From Ancistrus triradiatus (Eukaryota; Chordata; Actinopteri; Siluriformes; Loricariidae), in NCBI GenBank assembly GCA_025084515.1, contig JAJAGP010001672.1:1-64000 (forward strand): 64,000 nucleotides of DNA. The letters run 5' to 3'. The notes under the pieces are model-generated. The model did no database searches. It saw only the letters and a list, made by a program, of their open reading frames with translations, and was not told where the DNA came from. Shown piece by piece: positions 10,960 through 25,090 of the stretch; position 1 is the stretch's first letter; each line of letters starts with the position of its first letter. A program made the position numbers and the translations under genes.

Positions 10960-11930
10960 AATCAATGTCATATATATTCCTATAGAGCTTTTTACAGTTG
11001 AGCATTGCATCAAAGCAGCTTTATAAATGTCTACAGCCACAGAACCAACGGGCAAGCATATAGTGGCAGTGAAAAGGAAAAACTCTTTTAAAAGTGATCA
11101 GGGCAAAACTTTTTGAGGTCCCACACTCCATTTCTCTGGGCGTGCTAGTACAGTGGCGAGGTAAGCATTACTATTTCACTCAGATACTGTGGTGCCAGGT
11201 TATGTAAAGCTTTATATGTTCCAAGAAGTATTTTGTAATCACCGTGCAATCTAACTGGTAACCAGTGTAGAGATGACAGAACAGGACTGATATGATCAAA
11301 TTTTCTAGTTCTAGTTAACGCTTGAGATGCTGTAAGAGATGCTGTAGAGAGCATCTATAAAAGGATATTTTTTCAATAAGTTACATAACTGAAATAAAGC
11401 AATTCTATTGATGCTGCTAATGTGTGCATCAAAACAGAAATTTGAATTAAGTTTTTTACAGATGGACTGGCCATTACCAAACAGCCATCTAGATTTAGGA
11501 TAGATGTAGCCAACCTGTCTTTCACAGCCTTAGGTCCAACTAATAAAACCTCAGTCTTATCTGAGTTAAGGAAAAGAAAATTAAATGACATCAAATATTT
11601 TCTTTCCTTTATAATCCTCTATTGCACTGATTGTAAGAACATAATTTGGTTTGGCTGATATGTACAACTACATATCATCTGCATAGCAGTGGAAAAATAT
11701 ATAATGTTTACAAATAAATGAGCCTTGTGGCAGCATGTACAGAGAAAATATAGCGGTCCCAGCACAGACCCCTGAAGGACTGTCACTCTGCAATTTTAGG
11801 TTTTTATACTCAACACCCTGTGGTTTTCTATTGGTATACCTGTGTATTCTAGGTCCTATTCTAGGTATCATGTAGACAGTGCATCTGAATAAGGATAACA
11901 TTAGCTTTGTTTCAAACTGCATCGCAAATC
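10960..11930 (-). mobile_element. Degenerate LINE fragment with reverse transcriptase remnants
   Basis: On the - strand, pieces in different frames keep reverse-transcriptase landmarks in order: FSLYML and HCYADDM (catalytic YADD box, 11668-11922), then FNSDKTEVLLVGPKAV (11373-11594), then HISPVLSSLHWLPV (11145-11354). The 3' UTR near 10980 shares the AGCTTTTTACAGTTGAGCATTG block with the copies at 1-142 and 35646. Several frameshifts make it inactive. The clade is probably in the L2/CR1 group. Confidence 0.8.
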
Positions 11931-12568
11931 TATGTTAACTAGCATTCATGTGATGATAAGCCCTGATCAGATCATTTGAGTAAGCAGATATGAGATGAAA
12001 CTGGATATTGTTAAAAAAGTTTTAGTTTAGCATAGTGGTGAATGTGTGCAGCTGGAGAGTTTTGTGCACTGAACGTCAGCTGTAACCTTCGTTCCAGTGT
12101 CTCTGTAAATCATCTAACAAGTCGGTCTGGAGGACTGGGACAGTGCGAGGACAGGAAGCATGAGGGATTATGACAACCTGACTTACAGAACTAACACTTA
12201 CACACATTCACTCTGGAGTGTGTTGATGTACACTCAAGTGAACAGTGCTGTGTGTGTATGAGTGTGTGTAGTTAGATAGATATTCAGGAATATAATGGAC
12301 ACACTCTCTCTGTGTTTGACGTGGTGGTGCAGTAGGAAATCCAGGATTGGATTTTGACCTTCTCTTACGGTCAGTGTGGGTTTCCTCCAGGAACTCAGGT
12401 TTTTCCCTTACAAAACATACTGGTATGTGGCTAATCTGAACTTCCCAGCAGTGAGTGATGACTCTGATGTTCTGCTTTTATTCAGGGTGAATTCTTAACC
12501 CACACTCAATGTTCCCAAGACATCTGATTTGGGGAAGCTCACCAGATAGAACTGTGTTACATAAACTG

Positions 12569-12613
<45 letters not shown>

Positions 12614-13325
12614 CGCCGGGACTTTTCTAAATGCAGTAATAGCTATTTAACTTCCATTTTCACTTTCACCCGGGTGGAAAAACCCTGTGAGATTAAATTT
12701 AGTTTCATGTGTCCATCTACTGTTTCACAAATGATACAGTAAAAGAAATACTGGGACATTCCGTTATGATGCCGTTTATAAGGCAACACAGAGGACTTTT
12801 GGCACTAGGATGTCTTTATGGAATTGGGTGTCCGGACTTTCCGCTTCTTAACTTTTGAAGCCCAAACACGACCATGGCGGACAAATAGAGCGACCTGACT
12901 TTTATAGTGAAAGCCCGCCCTTGTTGACCCCGCCCCCATGTGACGTATAACATCCAGTGGCCAGAGATCAGTAAAAACGCTCGTGCAGGCAGAACGCGAG
13001 CCCGGACAGTGGCAGGGGTGTGAGAGAATAAACTTATTAAACTCTTTAATTAGGCGTTGATTTACTTTTTTTATTAATTGCATTAACTGTTAACTAAACA
13101 CAATTACACAAAGTGCGTTTATAAGGAACGGTAAACAAAGAATCAGCGCTGTCAGAGTGAAACCTGTCCGATTTGTACTTTTTTAAATGCTAACGGTCTC
13201 ACAGCGCGAGCTGCATCCTGACAGAAAAGAGCGACCTCACTTTTTACACGGTCATCGTTACAGTTTGTCAGTCCGTTACTCTTACTGAGTTTAATCTTTG
13301 GGTTTACATCTACCCCAGTAGCAAA
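11931..13325. other. ehd1 upstream region
   Basis: It holds a degenerate SINE-like fragment at 12319-12425 and (TG)n at 12571-12610. A GC-richer stretch from about 12830 is the likely ehd1 promoter and 5' UTR. ACCATGGCGGAC at about 12871 resembles a YY1-type site, and the minimal ORF that starts there stops after four codons. No TATA box stands out, and the transcription start is unknown. Confidence 0.4.
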
Positions 13326-13726
13326 ATGTTCAGCTGGGCCAATAAAGACGGTAAGAAGAAGGAGCCGGAGCTGTTTGAGACGGTAGCGGACTCACTGAAG
13401 CGACTGTACCGGACCAAGCTGCTTCCGTTAGAGGAGGCGTACCGCTTCCACGACTTCCACTCGCCAGCTCTGGAGGACGCGGACTTTCACAACAAGCCCA
13501 TGGTGCTTCTGGTGGGCCAATACTCCACCGGGAAAACCACCTTCATCCAGCACCTGATAGGACAAGACTTCCCCGGGATGCGGATCGGACCCGAGCCCAC
13601 CACTGACTCGTTTATCGCGGTGATGCACGGAGAGCAGGAGGGTCTGGTACCGGGCAACGCGCTGGTGGTGGATCCCAAAAAGCCGTTCCGCAAACTCAGC
13701 GCCTTTGGAAACGCTTTTCTCAACAG
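13326..13726 (+). CDS. ehd1: ehd1 exon 1
   Basis: Start ATG to donor CAACAG/GTAAAT, ending in phase 2. It carries the N-terminal helices and the P-loop. Confidence 0.92.
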
Positions 13727-16700
13727 GTAAATGAAATCACTGAACAGATACCAGTTCTAAAATACACATTACGTCAACAGTTATTAGAAATAAAACTCAT
13801 GACTAATCATTAAACTCAACCAGCAGAATATAATGCTCAATAACAATATTAAGATATGTCTAATCTAGCCTATATAAAATACATAAAAAAGGTAAAGTAA
13901 TATGCATTTATGCCTGGACATGGCCCATATTTTACAGTCAGTAAATAGCAGTGTAAAGGAGTGTATTATTGGTTAGACTACTGAGTGCAGTAGGATGTTA
14001 TTTGGGACAGGGCCCATGACTAACAACCTGTTACCTAATAGTGTTAATTAGGTCTAATGTGGTGGAAATGGATGTTGTGGTGTTCTCTGTATTTGAGCTC
14101 CTGGGTGATCCTGAAGTGAAGACGATGAGATTAATCCACACTACCGTTACCTTCAGACATACAGAACTGTATGGTTAATCTTCAGACTGGCCCTTAATTG
14201 ACTGCAGTGTGGATTGATTATTGGAATGGACCCAGACCCTGCACAAACACTGCATGCTGTGATAAATGGATCTAGGGTACGTTGTGAGTAAGGTTATATA
14301 GGAAGGGTAAATGTAGGGTACGTCCTGGTGCAGCTGAAGTGTGCTGCCAACGAGGGGACAGAAGTGAGAAAGGTGTGAGTTTCAATAAGTTACTGATTTT
14401 AACTTATGCAGCATGTGCAGGGTCACGTGAAGGACACAATGAGCAGGGTGACAGTGGTGAAGGCGAGAGGGTAGGTATAGGTGGATTTGATGCCGATAAT
14501 AGCAGCTCTGTCTTCCATCTCCATGATGATTCATTCAGAAAAAGGAAAAGGAAAACATCATGGGAAAATTCACACCCAGAATTTCATTTTTCATCCCAAA
14601 GTTTTAACACTGATTTGTACTGTAGATTGTGGAAGAAACATGATGAAGGCTGTGATGAGAGCAATACAGTAATCTCACTAATTTTGTTTTATGTTATTAT
14701 TTGTTTTTTTCATTATAACTGTATCCATTTTTTAATGGTATTTAATTATGAAGTTATTAATGAATAGTTAGAGACTACACTTTGTGAGGGAGTTGTATAG
14801 TTTTGGCTGTGTAAGTTGTGTAACTTGATCATGTGGGGTGTGTGCTTTCGTGGTTTTGTGTTTGTTTCTTCGTTTCACTCTATCTCTTTATCTTCACCGT
14901 TTAATTCCTGTTGGATGAGTTCAAACTGGTTCTTCATGCTCCTGTGCATTTTATCATGGTTCTATACCTCTACGTGTGTGTGTGTGTGTGTGTGTGTTTG
15001 TTTTGGAATAGAAATAATGAATGGAAAATTGTGTAGTGATCTAGTTGCTTTTATTTTAGTGGACATTTCAAATTAATGTTCCATGCAGGGTGGGGTTCTT
15101 AGGTAGGGCAGCACTTTTGGGCAGAGATAACGTCTGTCTGTTTAGGGGGCATTAGAGCGACACATGTCGCCCCCATATTTGCCCTTATTTTGGATGTTGT
15201 GATGGGACAGTGCATGCTGTTTACAGAATCACACTCTTACAATGTAAAATGAACGTTATATCCAATAAACTGTTATCTAAGAGCTGTGTCAATGACAAAT
15301 TCTTCCATTTTTGCACAGAATTAGTGGATAGTGTGTGTGTGTGTGTGTGTGGCCTGTGCTTTCACTGTGCTGTTTGTGCCTGTCTGCTGCTGATTCAGCA
15401 TGGTCTATCCGTCTCTCACTGTGCCCTTGACACAGAGAGTAAAGGATTTAGTGTACGAGGGCTGCATCGACTGCTCCAAGATGATCCCTCATCCAGCCTT
15501 CCCGCCCTGTGAGCATCTGGCCAGGCCTGAGGCAAAACTGAGTCACCCGATTCCCTAAATGACATGTTATAAAACAGAAGGCTCTGGTTCTAAAATCTGA
15601 TTGGCTGAGCCACACATGAAGCCAAGGTTAGACAGGTGATCTCTTCACACCTGTGAGGCTTCAGAATAGCTGAATTGTGTATTAATGCTGCAGGATATTG
15701 AAGAGATGAAGGAGTTCCACTGTGCTATTAGTGTGCAGCAGTTAGTTTGGATTTAGTCTGTGGATTGACAGAAGGTGAATGGAGTAAAGAGTATGACAGA
15801 ATTAAGGTTATGTTTAAATTAAAGATGGTCAATTTTAGGGCTGCAACAACGAATCGATAAAATTGATAATAATCGATTATTAAAAGTGTTGGCAACGAAT
15901 TTCATTATCGATTCGTTGTGTCGGATGATTTATGTGTCCCTCTCCTTGTCGTATCCGCTTACGTTACTTGCGCGACTTCGTCAACGCTGGAAAAAAAATA
16001 CGAGCAATTGAACGGAGCGAGGCGGAGCCGACGCGGAATCTTCAGAATAAGTTAGCATTAAGAATTAAATAAATTCTACAAATGAAACCGACACAGAGAA
16101 GAAAGTTCGGCTTAAGTTCTCAAAAGTGTAGGAGCGCTTCACACAGCAAAAAATGTGTAACATGCAAGCTTTGCAAAAGTGATCTGACCTGGCACGGGAG
16201 CACCACGGTGCTGATACAGCCCTCGAAACGGAAACATGTTAGAGTCACCGCTGAGGTTGAAGGGAGCTCAACAACAGTGTAAGTCACCACAATATCCCGA
16301 GTTTGTTCCGTTTTGAAGTGAGGAAACGTAACGGCGCACTCACACTATGCGAACGGACACAGCACGGTTGATGCTGTCTTTGCTTGTTAGCTGGATAATG
16401 ACAGTGAGTTAGCAGACAGGTATCCTATATTGGCCAGGCTAGCCAAGTCCTATTTATGCATTCCTGCTACTTCAACACTGTCTGAGCGTTTATTTTCTGC
16501 GGCAGGAAATATAGTCTCTAAAAAAGAGAGCCAGCTTTAGCCAGGAGCATGTTGACAAACAATGCAAAGTTTTTAAAGAAAGAGTGTGAATGAGTTTGTA
16601 TGTAGTGTTTGCATCAGAGATGCACTTATTTTTCTTTATTATTTAATTTGTTATTTTAATTTATTAATAAATGTCATTTATTATTATTCATTTATTGTAA

Positions 16701-17889
16701 GCCCTTATTTGCTCTGTTATTTAATGTTATATTTCTGAATAAAGACATGGAAAGGTTTTTTTAAAAACCCGATTCATCGATTAATCGAAAAAATAATCAA
16801 CCGATTAATCGATTATTAAAATAATCGTTAGTTGCAGCCCTAGTCAATTTAGAAAAGTTTATGTCAGAGTCCGGACTGTAATTTGGTGTTCTAAAAAAAC
16901 AAATCTGTTGACGTAACAATTGCTGCTTTTTGGCTTTAGGACTGAACAGGTTATATGTTACAGGTATATGAATATGTTACATTATGGATGAAAGATTTAT
17001 TACCATTATTATTAATAGTATGTTTCTTTATTAACTACTGATATATTTAACCAAGTTATTTTTGTTGCTGTGATCTTAAAGCAATATGTCACTTGAGGCT
17101 GTCCTCTGCTTCTTGTTGTGCCTAATAACACCTCTACCCATGTTAAAGTCACAGTAACTCTCTGTGTGCAGTGGTTTATTGCTTTATTAATTAACTTTTA
17201 GTAATTATAATTAGTTAATAGAAAGCTCTACAGGAAGTTTTGTAGGTGATCAGATTGCAGGGCTTCTTGATGCGTGTTACTGAGAGCACACAGCGTGTGA
17301 TAGTCTCTGAACGGTGTGTCTGTGTGTGTTTGTTTGTTTGCAGGTTTGTGTGTGCACAGCTCCCAAATCCGGTGCTGGAGAGCATCAGCATCATTGATAC
17401 ACCAGGGATCCTGTCAGGAGAAAAGCAGAGGATCAGCAGAGGTAGGTGTATGAGCATGGCCTCGTCCCAAACACCACACCCTGCTAGTGATTGATGTAGA
17501 GCACCAGAGTGAGATAACCACATTACTGAACATGCACATGTACGGTCCTAAAGCATTTCTATCACACCTGCAACATAGAACTCATTAGAATTTTTTTACA
17601 TCCTGCTATTATATCAAAGCTTCCCGTCTCATGAAATGACCTTTAAAATCTGGGTCCTTGGTTTTGTTTTGAACTCTGTTTACTGTACTCCTGGAAACAG
17701 TGATGTCACTTCCTGTGCTACTGAATATTCGTTTGAATCGGTCTGTGTGAAGATTAGATAATACTAGATAGATAATAATAATTAGTCTACTAGCTAAACT
17801 CTTTAAATCATCAGGAACTAGTTTAGGACACAGCCTGTTATATAGGATTAAATGCTAAAGATTCTCTGTGTGTGTTTAGGGGTGGGTGG

Positions 17890-17927
<38 letters not shown>

Positions 17928-19331
17928 AGGTGTGTTTGGTGTCTTTTTTTCCTGTAGTGGATTTATTTTTAGCTGTCCTGCTTTTGTATGTCTGTGTGAG
18001 AGATAGAGAGAGAAGGAAGTGTTCATAGAGAGCTTTTTGTGGATGAGGAACGTGTTATCGTACAGGAGAAAGCAGGAGGATGTTATGGACAGCTGGGTTA
18101 TCTACGGGAAGCTCAGCCTTATAGCATAAAAACATGACGTTGAATTCCAGTATGATGGAAATGAGAGCTGAACATTACTACTGCTGTACCACTAAACACA
18201 ACACAACGCAACATAACACAACACGCTGTATAATAACATATCACAGTATTGTACAGTGTTAATGGTGTAACACACATCATATCACAATATTCAGTCATCA
18301 TAGCCTGTATGTGTGTACATTATAGCGTGTGTGTCTCTGGGTGTGTCTCTGGGCTTGTCAGTGTTGATGCAGAGACAGGATTAGGGACACTGTGGTGTGT
18401 GTTTCAGGAGAATCACCGTTGATGGCTCTCTAATGTTCTTTCACACTGAGTAACTACAGACCTGTTTATTTTATTATTTTTATTATTATTATTTATTCTG
18501 TGGCCGTTACTCTTTTCCTCAGTCTTCCACTGTTACTCACTCCTTGTTTAATGTGGGATATAACACCCGGTGGAACAGAATGTATATAAACTAGCTAATA
18601 TTAGAACACACACACATCTACACATGTTTGATTAATATGAATGGAGGAAACAAGGAAGGTCAACTGAAGGTCATGGCTCTCACTTCCCTTACAGAGTCCT
18701 AACTGTCGCTGACAGAGCCCAGTCTGAGCTGAGGTCAGTGAGATCTAATCATTGGTGCTCTGCTCTCTGAATGTGTTAGAGGTTGTTTGGTGTTTAAAGC
18801 TGCAGTGAGCTCTGATTGCAGAACAGTAGAGCCTCTCGCTGAACTCTGCTCTCAGTCTCCTTACACATCACATTTACAACACAGGTCTCAGCCACCTGAC
18901 CTCCAGATTATATCACAATAATTACATCTGGATGTAATTATTTGAAATCTCTGCTTTACCCTCTGAGGCATCCAAAGCACCATATGTCTCTAATAATAAA
19001 TTACTGTGTTTTTCTAGTGTTTTATTTTGGAAAAGTTTTAAGCTAGCGTGCAAAAAGAGAAATGTGGACATACCACATATGATATCGTCATTAATTATAT
19101 CCGATATATATGAAGCACTGTGTGTTTCAATAATCCACTCAACACCATGTGTGTAAGTGTGTGTCAGACGATGTATACTGAGGGAGTTAATGATCTGCTC
19201 AGATCAGCTGTCTGTAATACCTCGTTACAGCATGACCTTTGACCTGCAGTGTTCATTACTCCTATCTCAGTTCTAAATGCTAAACTGTATCTGGTAGAAG
19301 CATGTAAAGTCTCCAAGCTAACATACCGACT

Positions 19332-19363
<32 letters not shown>

Positions 19364-19446
19364 TGATTGTACACACCTTTGGCAGTGGTAACTGGATGTC
19401 AGATTTCACCTTTGTAAGGTAATGAACCCATATTGAGGTTTATGTA

Positions 19447-19487
<41 letters not shown>

Positions 19488-20383
19488 CGAGGAGGAAGCG
19501 GTTCTTGATGTGAATGTGACACTTCCATTTTGAGATAAGGTTTATTTGCGTCTCCCTGCTGATAGAGAATCCGTTTAACTTTCTGATTACAAGAGCTGTC
19601 ATGTTTCTAATAATGCACTCATTCATCCTTCATACAGAGAGTATCAGCCCAGGGGTCAGGGAGCTACACTGAGACTCAGGTCTGATTGATTTCCAACTAT
19701 GTGCACCATCATTTGAAACACACACACACACACACACACACATACACACACACACACACAGAGGAAAAAGGTTGTGGTAATGTGCAGTTGTGTTGCTGAC
19801 TTTCTTCTGTATACGAGTTTGAGTTTTAGGGCGCACACACACTAGGCTATCCGTACTGTGCCTGTGGAAATTTGCCCCCAAAGCACAATTTGTTTGACCA
19901 GTGTGATCCTTGAAGTGGTGAGCTTGGGCGCAGGGTACGGCACACAGATTGTGATCGCAAACTGTGTTCGAGCGTGGAATACAATGTCAGCTGCCTAAAA
20001 ATCTTCCTATATGTGCAGCACAAGTAGCTGAAAATCGCTTCATGCATGATCAATAAATCTACAATAAGGCGTATAAGAGGGTTCCATGTCAGCGTGCCCA
20101 AAATGAAACAAACAAAATCCACAAAGTAAGTACAACCATGAGGTCCGCTGTGGACCTTATAGTATTTTGATGGTGTAAGTGTGCTCAGGCACACATCGTT
20201 TAATTGCAGTGTGAGCGCAGTCCAGCGGGGGGTGGGGTGTTAGGGTTACAAGGCAGCTGGGCTCAGTGTGAGTACGGTCTTAGTGTCAGTCAGCACAAAG
20301 AGCAAGAATCAGGGTGAGAGTGTCCAATCTGGAGAGACTAACCTGGAGCTGCAGTTTTGGGGTGTGTACATGGTGTAAGATTG

Positions 20384-20457
<74 letters not shown>

Positions 20458-23400
20458 AGGATATGACTTTGCGGCAGTGCTGGAGTGGTTTGCAGAGCGT
20501 GTGGATCGGATCATTCTGCTATTCGATGCCCATAAGCTGGACATTTCAGACGAGTTCTCCGAGGTTATCAGAGGCCTGAAGAACTACGACGAGAAGATGC
20601 GAGTAGTCCTCAACAAATCTGACCAAATCAGCACGCAGCAGCTCATGCGCGTCTACGGCGCCCTCATGTGGTCCCTTGGGAAGATAGTGAACACTCCCGA
20701 AGTGCTACGTGTCTACATCGGCACGTTCTGGACTCAGCCGCTGCACGTCCCCGATAACAAGAAGCTGTTTGAGGCCGAGCAGCAGGACCTGTTCAAAGAC
20801 ATCCAGACTTTACCTCGTAACGCCGCGCTACGCAAACTCAACGACCTCATCAAGAGAGCACGCCTCGCCAAGGTACCCTACAACCAAGTGCTGTAATTAC
20901 TACAACCTAAGCACCACAGCTATTACTTTAGACCCATCAAACATTAAACTATCTTACTGTAATATATCCCGCTGTGCTAACCCTGATCAAACACTGTTCA
21001 TATATACAGTGGGGCAAAAAAGTATTTAGTCAGCCACTGATTGTACAAGTTCTTCTACTTAGAAAGATGAGAGAGGTCTGTAATTTTCATCATAAGTACA
21101 CTTCAACTATGAGAGACAAAATGAGAAAAAAAATCCAGGAAATCACATTGTAGGATTTTTAAAGAATTTAATTGTAAATCATGGTGGAAAATGAGTATTT
21201 AATGGCACCTGTTTGACCTCGATATCTGTATAAAAGACGCCTGTCCACAACCTCAAACAGTCAGACTCCAAACTCAACCATGGCCAAGACCAAAGAGCTG
21301 TCGAAGGACACCAGGAAGAAAATTGTAGACCTGCACCAGGCTAGGAAGAGTGAATCTACAATAGGCAAGCAGGTTGGTGTGAATAAATCAACTGTGGGAG
21401 AAATTGTAAGAAAATGGAAGACATACAAGACCATTGATAATCTCCCTCGGTCTGGGGATCTACGCAAGATCTCATCCCGTGGGGTCAAAATGATCATGAG
21501 AACGTTGAGCAAAAATCCCAGAACTACACGGAGGGACCTGATGAATGACCTGCAGAGAGCTGGGACCAAAGTAACAAAGGCTACCATCAGTAACACTACG
21601 CCGAGAGGGACTCGGATCCTGCAGTGCCAGGCGTGCCCCCCTGCTTAAGCCAGTACATGTCCAGGCCTGTCTGAAGTTTTGCCAGAGAGCATATGGATGA
21701 TCCAGAAGAGAATTGGGAGAATATCATGTGGTCAGATGAAACCAAAATAGAACTTTTTGGGGAACTCAACTCATGTTTGGAAGAAGAAGAATGCTGAGCT
21801 GCATCCCAAGAACACCATACCTACTGTGAAGCATGGGGGTGGAAACTTCATGGTTTGGGGCTGTTTTTTTTCTGCAAAGGGGACAGGTCGACTGATCCGT
21901 GTTAAGGGAAGAATGAACGGGGCCATATATCATGAGATTTTAAGCCCAAAACCACCTTCCATCAGTGAGAGCATTGAAGATGGAACGTGATTGGGTCTTC
22001 CAGCATGACAATGATCCCAAACACACCGCACGGGCAATGAAGGAGTGGCTCCGTAAAAAAGCATTTCAAGCTCTTGGAGTGGCCTAGCCAGTCCCCAGAC
22101 CTCAGCCCCATAGAAAATTTGTGGAGGGAGTTGAAAGTCCATGTTGCCCCCAAAACATCACTGCTCTAGAGGAGATCTGCATGGAGGAATGGGCCAAAAT
22201 ACCAGCTACAGTGTGTGCCAACCTGATGAAGACTTACAGGAAACGTTTGACCTCTGTCATTGCCAACAAGGTTATGTTACGAAGTATTGAGTTGAACTTT
22301 TGTTATTGACCAAATACTTATTTTCCACCATGATTTACAATTAAATTCTTTAAAAATCCTACAATGTGATTTCCTGGATTTTTTTTTTCCTCGTTTTATT
22401 CTTTCATAGTTGAAGTGTAGTTATGAATGTAAAATTACAGACCTCTCTCATCTTTCTAAGTAGGAGAACTTGAACAATCAGTGGCTGACTAAATACTTTT
22501 TTGCCCCACTGTAACTCACATACCAGACAGGAAACAGCAGGTCCACTCTGAGAGGAAATGCCATGCTGTGCCAGTGTAGAGAGAGCCCACAGTGAGGGTC
22601 GAGACGGAACAGAGCTAATCCTCAGTGCCTCACACTCTCTCACTGTGCAGGTGCAGGCGTACATCATCGGCGCACTGAAGAAGGAGATGCCCAACGTGTT
22701 CGGTAAGGACAATAAGAAAAAGGAGCTGATCGCTAATCTGGGAGAGATTTATGGCAAGATTGAGAAGGAATACCAGATCTCACCGGGGGATTTCCCCACA
22801 CTCTCCAAGATGCAGGTACAGTGGAGGGGGGTGAGCGGTGTTAATTTTGTTAATGGAAACTAGGATGAAAGGTATTCATGGATGACCTGTTTTTCACAAC
22901 CAAAACAAGACAAGGAGTTAATAAAAAGTTACATTTAAATATGAGAACTATGTAACCCTACTTCACACTCGATGCACTTCCGATTTTAGCATCCTTCTTT
23001 TGGTTCCCATAGCCCAGTCCCAAATTGCACCCTACCCTGATGTTAGCCATCTAGCTCCATACATTTACTTACCTTTACTTTAGTTTGATCTGTTTTGGGT
23101 TTAGTTTTGAGCGTTATTTAATGTTGATATAAGTCGTATATGCAGCCTGTTCTTGCTAGCTTACGTACATTTGGTCCTACTATTCTAAATGTCAGAGAAT
23201 AAACCTGACCTTCTTAGGTTTTATTTCTAAATAAGCACATTTAACAGGAACAGCATCAGATCCTCTTTGTTCAATAGACCGTACTGTTTGTACACACTGC
23301 ACAGACTTTAGCTACACACACTCATTAAATCATCTTAGGAAAACTATCAGCATGTTAATATTAAGTAAATACAAAATGTATTTGAAGAAAAAATATTATA

Positions 23401-24230
23401 AAAGTTAGTAATAAGTAATACCTCTAAAATAGTAAAACCTTAAAAATGCAGGACTAAAATTAGGCTAAATATTAAAAAAATTAAAACTAGACTGAAATGT
23501 TTTTAGCTTTCATCAAGTAAAATTAAACCAAAACTAAACCATAATTAAATGACTAAGTTGTGACTACAATTCATATAAGGTTTAGTCAAAGCCTAAGACT
23601 AAAACTAAATCAAAATCAGCTGTTTCCCTCCCCCGGTTTTTACACCTGTGTGTTGTGTGTGTTGTGTGTGTTGTGTGTGTTGTGTGTGTTGTGTGTGTAT
23701 GTGTGTAGGATCTGCTCCAGTCTCATGACTTCACTAAGTTCCAGGCTCTGAAGCCTAAGCTCTTGGAGAATGTGAACGACCTGCTGGAGAAAGACATCGC
23801 CCAGCTGATGACGCTGGTAAGACAGGAGGAACTGGCCACACCCACAACGTCTGTACAGGGCGGAGCCTTTGAAGGAGCGGCGGACGGTCCTTTCAGCGGC
23901 GGTTACGGCGAGGGCGTGTCGGAGGGCATCGACGAGCTGGAGTGGGTGGTGCAGAAGGACAAGCCCACATATGATGAGATCTTCTACACGCTGTCACCTG
24001 TTAATGGAAAAGTGTCGGGAGCCATGGCCAAGCGCGAGATGGTCAAGTCCAAACTGCCCAACAACGTACTCGGGAAAATTTGGAAACTGGCTGACGTCGA
24101 CAAGGACGGTTTTCTTGATGATGAGGAGTTCGCTTTAGCCAATCACCTCATAAAGGTCAAGCTCGAAGGGTACGAGCTCCCGACCGAGCTGCCTGACCAC
24201 CTGGTGCCCCCCTCCAAACGAGCCCAGTAA
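13326..24230 (+). CDS. ehd1: EH domain-containing protein 1, complete
   Basis: Gene-level entry. Five exons (13326-13726, 17344-17441, 20460-20872, 22651-22815, 23709-24230) join in frame to give 532 residues, close to the 534 of mammalian EHD1. EHD proteins are dynamin-like ATPases that tubulate and cut endosomal membranes in recycling to the plasma membrane and in ciliary vesicle assembly. Visible motifs are the P-loop GQYSTGKT (about 64-71), DTPG (152-155), NKSD (218-221), helical membrane-binding segments, and a C-terminal EH domain (about 435-525) with an EF-hand-like loop, DVDKDGFLDDEE. The start ATG has context CAAA and begins MFSW, as in EHD1 and EHD3. The EHD1 assignment over EHD3 or EHD4 is by overall similarity and wdr74 linkage. 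It could be one of two teleost ehd1 duplicates. No breaks are seen. Confidence 0.9.
15836..16842 (+). mobile_element. hAT transposon (ZBED-type), internally deleted, in ehd1 intron 1
   Basis: It is bounded by a perfect 8-base duplication, GTCAATTT, at 15828-15835 and 16843-16850, the length hAT elements make. The ends are TAGGGCTGCAAC and GTTGCAGCCCTA, followed by imperfect AATCGATTA-rich inverted repeats. Two protein pieces remain. The first is a BED zinc finger at 16082-16282 (CKLCKSDL.WHGSTTV, KRKH). The second is the hAT C-terminal dimerisation segment at 16391-16540 (DNDSELADRYPILARLA, then ATSTLSERLFSAAG). The catalytic core between them is deleted, so it is non-autonomous. Confidence 0.9.
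16082..16282 (+). pseudogene. BED zinc-finger remnant of the hAT transposase
   Basis: An open frame of 66 codons with CxxC and a paired-His motif typical of BED fingers. The original coding exon appears to end at a GTAAGT donor near 16279. A DNA-binding role is known for the family, and whether it is expressed here is unknown. Confidence 0.7.
17344..17441 (+). CDS. ehd1: ehd1 exon 2
   Basis: Acceptor TTGCAG after a TG/TTTG tract and donor AGAG/GTAGGT. It encodes FVCAQLPNPVLESISIIDTP and the start of the switch region. Phase 2 to 1. Confidence 0.92.
19835..20285. repeat. Interspersed DNA element, copy 1 (relative at 35110-37290)
   Basis: It shares a run resembling GTGTCAG...AAA(G)AGAAACAAA...AAGTCCGCTGT with 35380-35630, and its edges read CACACTAGGC and GGGCTCAGTGTGAG. 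It is probably a non-autonomous DNA transposon and lies in ehd1 intron 2. Confidence 0.5.
20389..20450 (+). repeat. (TG)n microsatellite against ehd1 exon 3 acceptor
   Basis: About 31 TG units followed only by CGCGCGTAG before exon 3. Confidence 0.95.
20460..20872 (+). CDS. ehd1: ehd1 exon 3
   Basis: The acceptor GCGCGTAG closes a long (TG)n tract, and the donor is AAG/GTACCC. It carries the NKSD guanine/adenine-specificity motif. Phase 1 to 0. Confidence 0.92.
21007..22511 (+). mobile_element. Tc1-like transposon, near full length, family A copy 1, in ehd1 intron 3
   Basis: TA duplications flank it (21005-21006, 22512-22513). The ends are CAGTGGGGCAAAAAAGTATT and its complement, with long inverted repeats of about 200 bases. 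The + strand transposase begins at 21280 (MAKTKELSKDTRKKIVDLHQ) with the helix-turn-helix segment, and keeps MWSDETK around 21725 and KHGGGNFMVWGCF. A 2-base loss near 21596 and later shifts break the frame, so it is probably inactive. It lies in the same sense as ehd1. Confidence 0.92.
22651..22815 (+). CDS. ehd1: ehd1 exon 4
   Basis: Acceptor TGTGCAG and donor CAG/GTACAG. It has 55 whole codons, including KKEMPNVFGKDNKKKEL. Confidence 0.92.
23709..24230 (+). CDS. ehd1: ehd1 exon 5 (EH domain and stop)
   Basis: The acceptor GTGTGTAG follows a (TGTTGTG)n tract. It encodes the second helical segment, a glycine-rich linker and the EH domain, and ends at TAA 24228-24230 after PPSKRAQ. Confidence 0.92.
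   Translation, partial: DLLQSHDFTKFQALKPKLLENVNDLLEKDIAQLMTLVRQEELATPTTSVQGGAFEGAADGPFSGGYGEGVSEGIDELEWVVQKDKPTYDEIFYTLSPVNGKVSGAMAKREMVKSKLPNNVLGKIWKLADVDKDGFLDDEEFALANHLIKVKLEGYELPTELPDHLVPPSKRAQ

Positions 24231-25090
<860 letters not shown>

Noticed and set aside
12871..12886. ATGGCGGACAAATAG as a tiny gene
   Set aside because: Four codons only. It is better read as a YY1-like promoter word.
14339..14767. 142-codon open frame in ehd1 intron 1
   Set aside because: Low-complexity AT-rich translation with no motif. It lies inside a well-defined intron.
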